A stretch of 64,000 nucleotides of DNA from positions 186,001 through 250,000 of the forward strand of contig JAHBBC010000017.1 of assembly GCA_019915015.1 (NCBI GenBank), in the 5' to 3' direction. How positions within the stretch are numbered: position 1 is the first letter of the stretch; the number at the start of each line of letters is the position of its first letter. Below, piece after piece: positions 22,560-33,337 of the stretch. This DNA is from Auriscalpium vulgare. Taxonomy: Eukaryota > Basidiomycota > Agaricomycetes > Russulales > Auriscalpiaceae. The translations under genes were made by a program, and so were the position numbers. Under the pieces are notes generated by a model. The model saw nothing but the letters and a program-made list of their open reading frames with translations. It was not told where the DNA came from and searched no databases.

Positions 22560-23440
22560 TCTACATACGTACGTGTACACATAGAAGCTCTCCATGAAAG
22601 AGGACCGAAACGAAGTAGGGATGTGGATCGGCGGGAGCTGGAAGACATATGACAAAATGCGGAGAGTCCTCACGAGGAGCACGTTGGGGGAAAAATTGGG
22701 CACGACAGCCAAAGAGTAGTCTGAATCGAGTTTCATGCCTGCAAGAGGCACGAGCCGCGAAGTGAACTGAAGGACGCACCCTACAGCGACACAATCCAAC
22801 CATCCGCTTATACCGGTGGGCGTCGAGCTGCAGAGCATCCCGCTTTCGCGAACCGCCTGACAGGGAGCTCAGAGAACTGCACTGACCAGGAGCTCCTACT
22901 GACGCGGTGCCCCGCCGCAGAGCATCCCGCTTTCGAAAGTTACCTGACAGGGAGCTCTGAGAACTGCCCTGACTGGATCTCCTACCGGCGCGGTGCCCCG
23001 CCGCGCCATGCGACGCGGACCTCGGTGCGCTGGACGGAAGAGGCGGCAGAGGAAAGAACGTGCAGGGCGCGCCCCGCCCCCGCAACAATGCCAGCCTGCG
23101 TGTCACGCCCTCCCCGTGTTTCGCATGGGACAAAATCCACTGTACTACGCAACGGATCTCCGGGAGATAACTTGAGTACACGGCAAGGTGTTTCTGGTAC
23201 GTCGCACCAAGCGCGATAGTCTGGGGCTCGGCGAGAGCCGATGAATGGGGGCGGATGCTCAGACCTTAGCCCGCTCACGAAGAGGGATGCATGGAACATC
23301 GCGTGGGGGGTGAGCGTCGCGGCCTTTGAGCTTGTCGTGGGTGGGTGGAAGAGACGCAGAGAACAACTGTCAACAACCTTGGCGAAGCGGGATTCCCACG
23401 CTGCGACAATCCTCCCACGAATAATAATAAGGCCACAGTG
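22560..23440 (+). repeat. interspersed repeat, copy 2
   Basis: This is the second direct copy, about 1 kb downstream of copy 1, with the same order of blocks. It carries an extra internal 87-bp tandem duplication. Together the two copies look like a local tandem duplication of one element. Confidence 0.7.
22833..23006 (+). repeat. 87-bp tandem duplication
   Basis: Two adjacent units start gagcatcccgctttcg at 22833 and 22920. Both contain acctgacagggagct-like and gcggtgccccgccgc blocks. They lie inside the second interspersed repeat and are absent from the first. Confidence 0.75.
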
Positions 23441-23644
23441 TGTCACGTACACAATTGGCGATACATCGAGAGAACATGTCCGCCGAGGGCACGGTCATAC
23501 GAAAGTGCGCAGCTAAGAGAGCCGAATCGAAACGGAGGCGGGGCGACCAGCATGAAGCGCCGCAAGCGCCATGGTACTCACATCAGCTCCCCGCTCCTTC
23601 ATCGCCGACGTCCGACCGCCGAGCGCTCGGGGTGGTGTGTTCGG

Positions 23645-24425
23645 CTAGCCGACGTTCCACATTGATTTCTGCCGTCGGCTGGTAAGCTGCATACCCGCTT
23701 TAGATGAAGAAAACATACCGAGTTGACCCAGTCGTTTCTCCAGCCGCCCCAGCAACGCCTCTGTTGAAGCCTTCGTGCGGCGGAGCGAGGCGAGGTCGGC
23801 CGCGAGCCGCCCTTCCTCTGAGAGGCGGGCATTTCGTACTTGAAGCCGTCGCCGCGCGTCTCGGACTTGTTGCGCCATGCGAGGCAGGTTTGCGTGCTGT
23901 GCAGCGCGGCCGATGCGGTAGGGTTTGACGCGCACAATTCGCGGTTTAATTCGGTCTGCCGGGCTCTTTTGCGCGAGCCGCTGCTCGGTGACCAACAGCG
24001 CGCTCGGAGGTGGCGACGGTGGTCTATATGTTTCGAGCGCTGCAGTTGCAATCGTCACCTTCATCCCATGCGAGATTCTGAGGACGCGACGTACTGTCAT
24101 TGCTCTCCCAATCTCGTTTCAGTGCGCCTGGCTTCTTCGCCTTCAAGTTCGCTGCCGGCCTCGTGACCACTCGCTCGCTCTCGCGCTTCAGCTCTCCGCT
24201 GCCGAACTCCTGGTACCATGTGCATGTTTTTTCATGCCGGCGCAACTCGTCCTTTCTTGCGTACACCTTCGGGCAGCCTGGCACGCACGCGTACGCTGTT
24301 AGGGTGCCGGCGGCGCCACGATGCGCATCGGCCGACTGGAGATGCCGTTTCAAGTCCGGCAGGCGGTTGAAGGTCTCTTGACACATTTCGCATCTCGGGT
24401 AGTTCCGAGAAACGATTGCTGGCAT
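23645..24425 (-). CDS. C2H2 zinc-finger protein
   Basis: Exons 24425-24095 and 24039-23645 (intron of 55 nt, gtacgt to ctgcag) join in frame to 241 residues. Finger 1 is CEMCQETFNRLPDLKRHLQ..H at about residues 12-35; finger 2 is CVPGCPKVYARKDELRRHEKTC at about 47-68. A Lys/Arg-rich and Pro-rich region follows, then a helical C-terminus (VRDARRRLQVRNARLSEE...LLGRLEKRLGQLG) that looks like a coiled coil and could dimerise. It is probably a nuclear DNA-binding regulator of the type expanded in Agaricomycetes. A second small intron near 23680 would give a different last 30 residues, so the C-terminal end is uncertain. Targets are unknown. Confidence 0.8.
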
Positions 24426-24799
24426 TTATTGAATGATTCGGAGGGCTGAGACGTCGACGGTGGTGTAGTGGATTGGGCGCGGATTCCGATTGAGTTGTTG
24501 AGCCGCAGCGAGGTTTATATGCTCTGTGGCACGCGACCGTGCGCTGTACGTCTGAGAAAACAACACAGAACTTGCGGGCGGCCGTGTGAGGGTATTGAGG
24601 TCTGCGCTATTGTGAGCGGGCGAACTCCTTGAATTACGGAATAAGTAATGTCATAGGGGCGAGGGTCTGACTTTCTACTTACTTGATGGCGACCCTCCGG
24701 GAAGCGGTGCGGGCAGGCCGGTCCTTTTGTCGACAACATCGATAAGCCACCGGGGAATGATCGTCAAAGTTCGAAATGATGAGCCCGCGCGATGCTCGT

Positions 24800-25978
24800 T
24801 TAGGAAGCTTGAATACCAGTCGCATGTGCGGTCCATCCGCCGGACTGCGAGCAGGACATGACCAAGGCATATATCAAACCCAGTCGACGTGGTGGGCACT
24901 CTATATGCCGACTGTCAATATGCGCCGCCGGATAAGCAACTGCGAGACTCACCGGGAAACAATAAGGCGATTGATAAAGCGCCAGGTCAATGCCGCCGTC
25001 GCGGCATGCGTCCTCCATCTTCTTGAGCAGCCGCATGGATGTGCATGTGAACAGCTGCAGACCATCCGCCGTGCGCAACGCCAGATCAAGAAAGCTCGTG
25101 TCCTCCCAGACATCGTCAAATGAGTGGTGCCCGAAGTGGCGTAGAGTTAGCGGAAGCACGACGGAGTCCCGGGGCAGATCGTCGCATACGAGGCTCTCGA
25201 GTTGCCTGAGCTCGGTCAAAATCCCCTGCGGCGGAAACAGTCCACATATAGACAGCGTCTTGAGCGAAGAAAACGCGAAGACTGTGTGGAGGCTTCCTGG
25301 ATCCTCCCAAACAGGCCTGGCCAGCTCGAGATGGATCAGCGCGGGGAATCCGTTCTCAGGGATAAGGAGGTTTTGGGCGTCGGCTGCCATCAACGACAGG
25401 GATTCGATGGACGAGGGCACCTGAGGGAGCAGCCATGCATCATTTGGTTTGGACATATTCCACACGTGCACATCCAGCATGCGTACGGATGGCCACATCT
25501 GGACGATGCTGCTGACCAGCCTCTCCTCGCCCCACACTTTCAGGCTAAGAGGACGCAAAGGGATTGCGCGCAGGCGGGCTTCCACATAGGAGAACGCGGA
25601 GTGGAGAATCAGGCTCTCTGTGAAGTAGATGCCCGTAACATGCGGACAGAGCTTGAGCAGAGCAATGTCGTTGTCGTCGTCGGTGTCCCCACCACGACAA
25701 AGGCGGAGGTGGATGACACGTACATGCGCAGCAAGGTGTGGGCTCGTGCGGAGGGTGCGGAGGAGTAGATGCATGGTGGTGGGTCGATCCGGCTTCCAAT
25801 GATAAAAACCGGCGGGGGATGGAACCCGTCGGAACAGGAAGTGCTGCGCGATGCCTCGCCACGCACGGCAGACCAGCGCACACGCGAGGAGGACGGGGTA
25901 GTCAACGGCGGCGTGTTGGGACGATCTGTAAACCGACTCGATGATCATAATCTGGATGTCCAGAGGAAGGGTCGTCAT
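24800..25978 (-). CDS. F-box/LRR-like protein A2
   Basis: Up to 392 residues from the ATG at 25978. The F-box-like N-terminus (LPLDIQIMIIESVYRSSQH, LLACALVCRAWRGIAQHFLFRRV) and Leu-rich body match gene A1 at 13036-14100 along their length, for example LTLRHFGHHSF here and LTLRHLGYWPW there. The match ends at FPVSLA (about residue 346). The last 46 residues have no counterpart in A1 and look like read-through. The sequence ggtgagt at that point (donor base at 24952) may be a real splice site, in which case the true C-terminus differs. It likely acts as an SCF substrate adaptor by family. Confidence 0.78.
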   Translation of the reverse strand: MTTLPLDIQIMIIESVYRSSQHAAVDYPVLLACALVCRAWRGIAQHFLFRRVPSPAGFYHWKPDRPTTMHLLLRTLRTSPHLAAHVRVIHLRLCRGGDTDDDNDIALLKLCPHVTGIYFTESLILHSAFSYVEARLRAIPLRPLSLKVWGEERLVSSIVQMWPSVRMLDVHVWNMSKPNDAWLLPQVPSSIESLSLMAADAQNLLIPENGFPALIHLELARPVWEDPGSLHTVFAFSSLKTLSICGLFPPQGILTELRQLESLVCDDLPRDSVVLPLTLRHFGHHSFDDVWEDTSFLDLALRTADGLQLFTCTSMRLLKKMEDACRDGGIDLALYQSPYCFPVSLAVAYPAAHIDSRHIECPPRRLGLIYALVMSCSQSGGWTAHATGIQAS

Positions 25979-26149
25979 GGTCGGGGACTCTCTGCTTCCA
26001 GCTTCGTCTGCGTTGAATGCAAAGAGAAAGATTGGGCAAGAGCGCTCGCGTCGTCACCGGCGAAAGGGGGGCGGCTCAGCCGGCCCGGAATTCGTGGGAA
26101 CTTCCCAGTGGCCGCCTCCGACTCCGAGTTCTCAGTTACTGTCAGGTTT

Positions 26150-26790
26150 CTTCCAAACACAACGGCCTGACGGCCGCGACACTCGTCTCGCACGATGCGC
26201 CACAGCGCATCCTCTTCGCGAGTGGGCTAACGTCTGAGCAGCTCCCCCTCGATCAGCCCTCGCCGGGCTACCGGCCTAACCGCTGGCGCAACGCACTTCC
26301 GTACCACGCCTGCGACAACCTCGAGATCCGCCGGCGCGGGGAGGGTTATGGCGGAATACGGAATTGACATCGCTGCGGGGATCGGGACGCCCCAGGCCCT
26401 TCAATTTCATCACACATGTCCGTCTCTCGCGCCAACCGCTGCCATCGCGTGCAGTGGCCCACCTGAGGATGTCTGCCCAGCCTTTATAGGCTGGGCGGCA
26501 GTGCATCTGCGGGTGCCCGTTGGCTGCTGGTGGACGCCAGGCCTCCGTTGGGGTGACTTCCAGTTGCTCTGCGTGCTTGGCTCGTCTGCCGGACGGCGTA
26601 CGAGGACTACTGGGCGGGATATGTGATGGAGTAGGCGCTGGGATGCTCCCTTGAGTGCACTTCGCGGCTCGTGCCAATAGCGGGCACGACACTCGATTCA
26701 GACTACTCTCGGGCCGTTGTGCCAATTTTTCCCTTCCCCTTGCTCCTCGAGAGCAATATGTGTCGCATGGCCGGAATCGTCTGAAAGTTC
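26150..26790 (-). repeat. interspersed repeat, copy 3, inverted
   Basis: On the minus strand this stretch carries blocks of the repeat at 21560-23440 in the same order: gagtagtctgaatcgag, ggcacgagccgcgaagt, ttgcgccag, and tgctcagacgttagcccact with the cgcgaagagg that follows. The middle is diverged and the copy is shorter. The inverted position shows the element is interspersed as well as tandemly duplicated. Confidence 0.65.
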
Positions 26791-28525
26791 TGGTCGTGCA
26801 CAAGATGAGTGTCATGTCCCTGAATCCCTCTGTCCCTGACTGATCTTCAACAGGCTACAGCTGTCTGAATCTATGTCTGAATCTACATCCCAGCATATCT
26901 CTCCGCGTGCGGGCAGGGATTGAGAACTCCATGATGGTGGGTGACAGGTCATACTTACAGCCAAAGACTGAGTTCCTCATTAGTCTGCAATAAGCATTCA
27001 TTATCCCTCGCATCGCGCGTGAGCTACTCGGATAGTAAGTAAGTAGCACTCTGCCCGTGGCTTCGCTCGACGCTGTGGCGGAGCATCAGGTACATATCGA
27101 TATAGGCTGCGTCCATCTGCACCTATCGCTATCAGTGCGAGCAACTGCGGGTCATAAATTTATAGAGTGGTAGCTATATTGTAGCCCAATATTACTGCCA
27201 GGTGATATCTGGGCCAGGCAATACGATTCGAGATCTCGACGTCACCGTCGTGCCGTGAACCGGCTCCCTCGGCACCTCTCGTTTACTTCAATCGGAGCTG
27301 GAACACGGCTTGCCCCGCCTGCGCAGCGCCGAGTCGTTCTCCTCACCACAACTGTCCGCCAGCCGCGCTGCTCGCCCCGCACTCGATGCCCCGTGCATCG
27401 TCCCTCGCGAGCCAGCTACGGTCCGAGTCTCTCCCACACGAACTGGCCGTCGCACGGTCGCTGGCTGAACGCCACCCGACGGCTCTCCAGTTCTCTCGTG
27501 ACACAGCGAACTCCGTCCCCGTTGTTTCTTGATGTGTCTTCCTTGACATACATATTTCCGTACTTTGGATCCGGTACGGGGAGGCAGCAGGACGGCAAGG
27601 CACATCCGGGCGGCGGGTCGTGGGCATGGGCACAGCGTTTAGCGGTGCATGGGCGCCTCTATCGCACCGCGCGCATGGACGCGTTTCAACACACAGGCTT
27701 CGGCCGCATGCGCTCGTCAGGATGTACGAGGAGGCTGCCTGGCATGCACGGTGCGTTTGTCCTTGAGACCTCACATGCGCGGCACGCGTCCTCGACGCGA
27801 GCGTCATTCGGGCCTTTGGCGGGCTGTTGTGCCGTCAATTTTTTGACGTGGCTCTCTTCGCGAGAGCGTGGTTGGACATGGTCTGGTGGCGCTGTCGGGA
27901 GACATCGAGCTTGTGGGTGTCGGTTGCCTGGTGGGGGTCTCGGACGTCCCCGCATAGTTTCCACGATAACACTTGCTTGTCTGAATTCAATCTAGGATTT
28001 TTGAGTACCAGGATATTCAACCGTGTGTTGCGGCTCGTATGTGCAGGTAAATCGAGAGAGGGTGGGCAAAGAATTTTCCGCGCTACAGACCGTCACTAGT
28101 GTTAGCACAGACCAGGCCCTCGTCCACACCAACGTCACGTTCCCACGGTTGAACACCCCTCTACCTCCACCTCCTATCACTCGCGCAACACTGAAAGTGA
28201 ATAGTCAACAGCCAAGGTTCACGAAGGCGAGCCGCCCGCCTATACGTCTGCACCAACTACATCTCTTCTTGATATTCACACCTCCAAGGAGACGTACAAA
28301 GTTGTCATAGAAAGGTGCATCATTTGTCTCGTCAGGGGAACTTTGCATCACAACACAAATCGACGCCCCTGCTGCCGATATTTCTACGGGCTCTTCTGCT
28401 GCCATGCTAAACGATAGAGCGCCGTCAGACTTGAGGTGCGTGCTTCTCACATTAGCAAGCGCATGAATACCAATGTTTATTCCTGTTTTATGCTCGTAGC
28501 CGTTTAGAGGCCTTCACTTTCTGGG
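26791..28525. other. intergenic, no gene recognised
   Basis: The longest frame (27255-27995, plus) starts without ATG, is Arg/Ser-rich and is overlapped by equally long frames on the other strand. A short minus frame at 28205-28450 (MAAEEPVEISAAG...) is mildly protein-like but has no homology I can name. Confidence 0.35.
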
Positions 28526-28570
28526 ATGAAGCGGCCGTATCTCGACTCAAGGCTGTCTGTCACTCGGCAG

Positions 28571-30279
28571 TGGCCCCTTCACCCGAATCGACTCCCGCCC
28601 TCGCAGACATACTTTCCGGCATCGACCATGCAATTCTCTACCAAGTAAGCGTCGCGCGCGCGCGACGGAATGCCCTCCTCGCCCCGGTCAGCCTTCCGGT
28701 CGAGCTTCTCACCAAGATCTTCGCCATGGTCGCGATGACGGAGCACGGTGGCGCTGCGGATGACTTTGCGCGCACAGAAGACAGCGCGCTTGGATGGATC
28801 CGCGTCACGCACGTTTGCCAACGTTGGCGCAGCGCGGCGCTGGCCTGTCCGACTTTGTGGACCGAAGTTGATACGGTGCTCGGCGGAGAAGGCATCGCGG
28901 AGCTGCTCGCGCGCTCGTGCAATGCACCGCTGTCTGTGTACGTGACGCATCGGCCGACGCCGGGCCAAAGCCGCCTCATCGTGGAGAATATGCACCGCAT
29001 CAAACGGCTATCCCTCCACCGATCGGAATGCAACCGCGCATTTGGCTTCCTCATGCAGATGCTCACGCGTCCGGCGCCTCAGCTCGAGGTGTTTTCGGTT
29101 GAGGACTGCAAAAATATCACTGATCCTGACTTGGACTATCCGGAAGACTTGCTTGGCGGATGTGCACCCAATTTGCGGTATTTCCACTCGGATACCTTAT
29201 CCTTCGATCTCTGGAAGTCGAGGCTCCTGGACAACGTGGAGAATTTATCTATCAACAATATCTCTGGTATGGAAAGGTTCAAACCATTGCCCAAAATTGA
29301 AGATGTTCTTGCGTGTCTAGAGGCAATGCACGGTCTGCGGGAACTCACTTGGCTCTACGGATTACCCCGGGATTCCCTCTTCGACGATGCACAGCGCAAA
29401 GTAGTCTCACTGCCCAAGTTAACTAAACTCTCCATCGCCGGCTCACCGCTGGCGTGTGCTTATCTCCTCCACCATATCAATGTTCCATCGACTGCGACCT
29501 TCATGATCCACTCACAGTACACTACCCATTCCTCCGAACAATTCACAATGTTCTTTCACCAAATCAAATCATGGTTAGACTCCCATTATGCGCCCTTCGC
29601 GCCTTCCGCAGTATGGATATCCGAAAAGTGCACCCTCGACATTGCTGCCTCTGATAACACGAGCAATGCGAGCAGTGACGATATTGTCGTACATGTGTGG
29701 CATTCTCCCAGAACCGATTTCAAGGCCCACGCACTGGCACCTGCACTTGGCCACCGGGACCTGCGCATCTCCTTCGAGAAGTGCAAGCCCTCTGCCTCCG
29801 AATGGACCCAAGAGCAAATTGTTGAAGCGTGCTATGGCTTGTGCGCGTCACCGCGGCTCCAGCAACTAGTCCTCTCGGTCAAGGCATGGCGCTTAGATGC
29901 GTGGCGGGACGTTTTCGACGCGCCCGCCGCCGCGGGCCTGCGGCGGCTGCTCGCCCGTGGTCCCGTAGGTATCAGCCTCCTGCGCCATTGGAACGTGTGC
30001 GAGCCGCAGAAAGCCAGCGCTGTGCTGCGACGCCCACCTGCGCTCGCGTCGCTTGCCCTGTCGGTGTCGAAGAAGGACTGCAAGAGCGAGGAGGTTGTGA
30101 AGCACTTGAAGATGTTGCCGCACTGGCTGGCGCTTCGCGCGAGCGCGGGTCATCCGTTGAAGGTGGATCTCCAATTGGACAAGGCGGATGAAGGGTGGTG
30201 GAACAGCATCAAAGACGCCGTCGATGAAGCACGCAAAAGCTGCGAGGATGATTTACTTCACATAAGCACTCGACCGTGA
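28571..30279 (+). CDS. F-box-like protein C2, intact copy
   Basis: A single long coding exon of about 569 codons ends at 30279. It contains a helical lead (ILYQVSVARARRNALL), the F-box (APVSLPVELLTKIF ... LGWIRVTHVCQRWRSAALACPTLW, about residues 40-100) and a Leu-rich remainder. It is the intact paralogue of the frameshifted copy at 16484-18160. The start is unresolved. No in-frame ATG occurs between the upstream stop (near 28495) and one inside the F-box at 28726. The sequence ctcggcag ending at 28569 is a possible acceptor, and the pseudogene has a similar acceptor at the same place, so a small upstream first exon is likely. It is probably an SCF adaptor by family. Confidence 0.8.
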
Positions 30280-33200
30280 TTATTTCGATATTGCAGTGCA
30301 TAGCCTAGATACAACTAACTGTCTAGCAATCAATATGTGGGCCACAATACGAGTCCGAATCTCCTCCATGCCCGTGATCTTGCGTTTGTTATGCTTCGTC
30401 TCCTTGCCGACCTACTAGTCCTTGCGCGGGTGTGGCCGGAGGTTGCTCTTCACGGGGCGCGCAGGCGACAGCGTTTTCTTTAGGTCCGAGTCGTGGTGAC
30501 GGGAAGTGGCCGAGCGCGAGGCCAAGCTGAGGGACCATTGACCGTAAACTGTGCTCCCTGTACTCCATCAACGTCAGCGCGCATGGAACAAGGCCACTTA
30601 CGCTCATAAGTTATGCTTGAATGTGGACCCGCGATCGTTGATAAGCGCGCCGAAAGAATCAAATCACGGATTTTGAGGTGGTCCTTGGAGTTGTGGCACA
30701 TCAACGGCCTGACTTCTGGGAGCACATTCAGGGCGGGGGTGGGACAAAAGGCGCTGACGACGTACCACGGTGAACGATATGGTCCATAGATGGATGATCC
30801 GGCGCCCTTCATAGAGAAAAAGTCGATGTCGATGGCGCCGGTTCTCATTTAGGTCGCGCGAGCCAGTGTCCATGAGTTCGACGCGCACACAGATAATTCC
30901 TCGGCGGCATGCCCCGAAGGACATTGAGTGATAGTGGTACATGAGCAGGAGCTCGCGGAGAATCTGGTTCCGGGCGTGAATGAGCACAACAGGCAGGCAT
31001 GTAAGTATGACACTGAGGACGATGTGCAGCGGGCGCACCTTCCCGTTATGCGTCGGCACACGCTCGACCACCCTGACGCTCCCGCCATGCCCCGCGCATA
31101 ACTCCCCAAGTCCTTCAAAACCCCCTCGTGCGCAAGGCGTATGTGCGTAATTTGTGTCGAGGTTCGCTGGCGTGTTGGAGAACGTCTCGTGGAACGACAT
31201 GCGCTTCGCGGACGTGCACGTCACCGTGGACGTGGGCGCCGATGTCGGAACATCAGCGCACCCTGCAGCAGCATCGTTGCCTGCCAAAGGGGCGTGGGCT
31301 TAAGCTGTAGGTTCATCGGCGGGGTTGATCATGGGCACGGGCTTCGGCCCAGAAGTGGGCGCGGGGGGGAACATTGACCTGGGGTGACCTGGGGCGCTTT
31401 GAATTTGTCATTCGTGCGGATGGTACGCTCATTGCGCGCCCAGAGGGGGCTGGCGGTGGCCTAATGGACGCAATTTTGGTAGTCAGGACAGCGTGCGCCG
31501 CAGGGGCAAGGACTCTGCGAGATCTACCTGGAAAGTTCTCGTCAATCGAGAAGTCGAGACTAAGAGGCTGGCAGCTGCGTTGAGAGCTCTGGATGGCAAA
31601 CGAAGAGTAGCCTAGTCAGGCCAGCGAGAGCTATGCAGAACGTGTAAGGGAAAAGTACTTCACACCGTCATCGTGACACTGAACGGCGGTTGAGCACGCG
31701 TGTTTGGTTCCCGCCCGCGCCCCCGCAGCATTCTCGCACACCGCGTCCACGATGTCTTACACACTTCTTTGCCGCGATGCTCGCCATGTTGCTCTCGGTC
31801 GTCTTTGCAGCAGCGAGCCGATCACGGCAGCGCCGCGGTGGGCGAGGCAAGGGCGAGGTGCGCGATTGGTTGTGTTGGGAATGCGGGGGTTGCCCTGCAG
31901 GTGCGAGGATTGCGGATTATACCACGAGTTTGAGGATTGCGCTGTGCTCCGGAGGTCGGACGCAGAGGAATTCGAATGTATCATTGTATGTCCTGCCGAG
32001 AGATGAAAAATCTTGAAAAGAGAGGTCGTGGGCAAGCCGCGGAGCTGCAAGCGTTGCCAGTGACGCATTGTAGATTAGCATAATCTCCTCCCAGATAACG
32101 GAGATCTTCAAGGATGCTAATGGCCCGTTGCAATGCCATAGCCGCACTCCCCTTCTCCACCTTTTCATTCGGACAGACCCTTGCCCTCACAACGACCTCC
32201 TCGCTCTCAATTGAATTCTTCAGGACGATTGTGTAGACCATACAAGACCGCGCACAACAGAGCCCTCTCGGTTGCTAAGTGAGCATCAGCGAACTTCAAG
32301 CCTGGAGTCACAGTCAAGTTTTCTCGCTGTCGCGTCCACGTTCTACAACTTTACAGTTCCTTACCAGTGGTCTGATGCATACCTACCGAACGATAGAGTC
32401 TAATTTGAGTCTACGAACCCTCGAGATACGACAAAAGAAGTGCTCGACAAGCTCGTAACTGCCCGGCGTTCGCGGTGACTTCACAGTGACACGAGTGCAT
32501 AACCCCCGTCAGTTCACCAACTCAGCTCCCCAACTCATCACGATCTCTCATGAAGCCATATAAAGGTATGTCTAGCGATGGAACACTACTCTTGCAGCGC
32601 TTAACGCATGTCTGTCACGTTCATCAGTGATGCTGGGACTTTCTACTCCTTGGACACCAGTCGTGAATACCAGGACAAACATTGCATCCTACGCTAACCT
32701 AGGCCTCATCGCGGCGACAGACATGCCCTGCGACGACATGCCCTGCAATGTGTCGCGGATTTAGCTGGCAGGTGCGCGCGACCTCTCCCTGACGTTCCAG
32801 ACTGCTTGTGCTTACGGCGTCCTTCGGTCCGACACCTGTAGCTTCGATGACGTGCCCGTATATGCGAACGCATCTGTTGCCCTGGCCCTGGTGGTTGCCG
32901 CTTCCCAGGATTCAGCGCTTCGCCCGTCTGTCTGATCATGTCTGACCCTAGTACCCTGTCGCTTCTATTTTGCTCTTGCATCGCTATTCCTACACCTCCC
33001 TCAAACCCGTCACCGCGTTACTCGATCTCTCTCCTGTCCGTGACAGAAATCCGTTGCTGTATCATCGGAAAACATTCTAGGCACGGCAACATTTCGAAGC
33101 GTACACCAGCTGCCAGACCGACATATTACTCCGGACAGCTTATCTCTTTGTTGCTTACTATGGCCGCATTATCACACTGCGGACGTGAAGGTATGCATTG

Positions 33201-33337
33201 TCGTGATGTGCATGCCCTGCTGCGGCTAATAGGTGACCTAATTCGGTACAATGGCTCCGAAGACGCGTTGGCGCTGAAGTATATCTATCTGCGTTGCGAC
33301 GCGGTGCCGATCGTGATGTCCTGTCCATCCGCCCACA
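30280..33337. other. long stretch without a recognised gene
   Basis: Minus-strand frames at 30480-31287 include one hydrophobic stretch (LHIVLSVILTCLPVVLIHA), but the frames overlap and no splice model gives a known protein. A pair of short minus frames at 31917-32241 (starting MVYTIVLKNSIESEEVVV) looks somewhat protein-like but changes frame part-way. A tataaagg-type box on the plus strand near 32559 has no clear gene behind it, unless the membrane-protein gene at 33338 has 5' non-coding exons. Confidence 0.35.

Noticed and set aside
27255..27995. 246-codon plus-strand frame as a gene
   Set aside because: No ATG start, Arg/Ser-rich composition, equally long frames opposite, no domain or splice evidence.
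28205..28450. Short minus-strand protein MAAEEPVEISAAG...
   Set aside because: Mildly protein-like but no homology, no promoter and no supporting paralogue; it may overlap the missing 5' exon of the neighbouring F-box gene.
31668..31760. Possible tRNA near gagcacgcgtgtttggttcccgc
   Set aside because: No T-loop consensus, no foldable acceptor stem seen; no tRNA recognised elsewhere in the window either.
31917..32241. Small minus-strand gene starting MVYTIVLKNSIESEE
   Set aside because: The two protein-like halves are in different frames and no donor/acceptor pair joins them convincingly; left as a note only.
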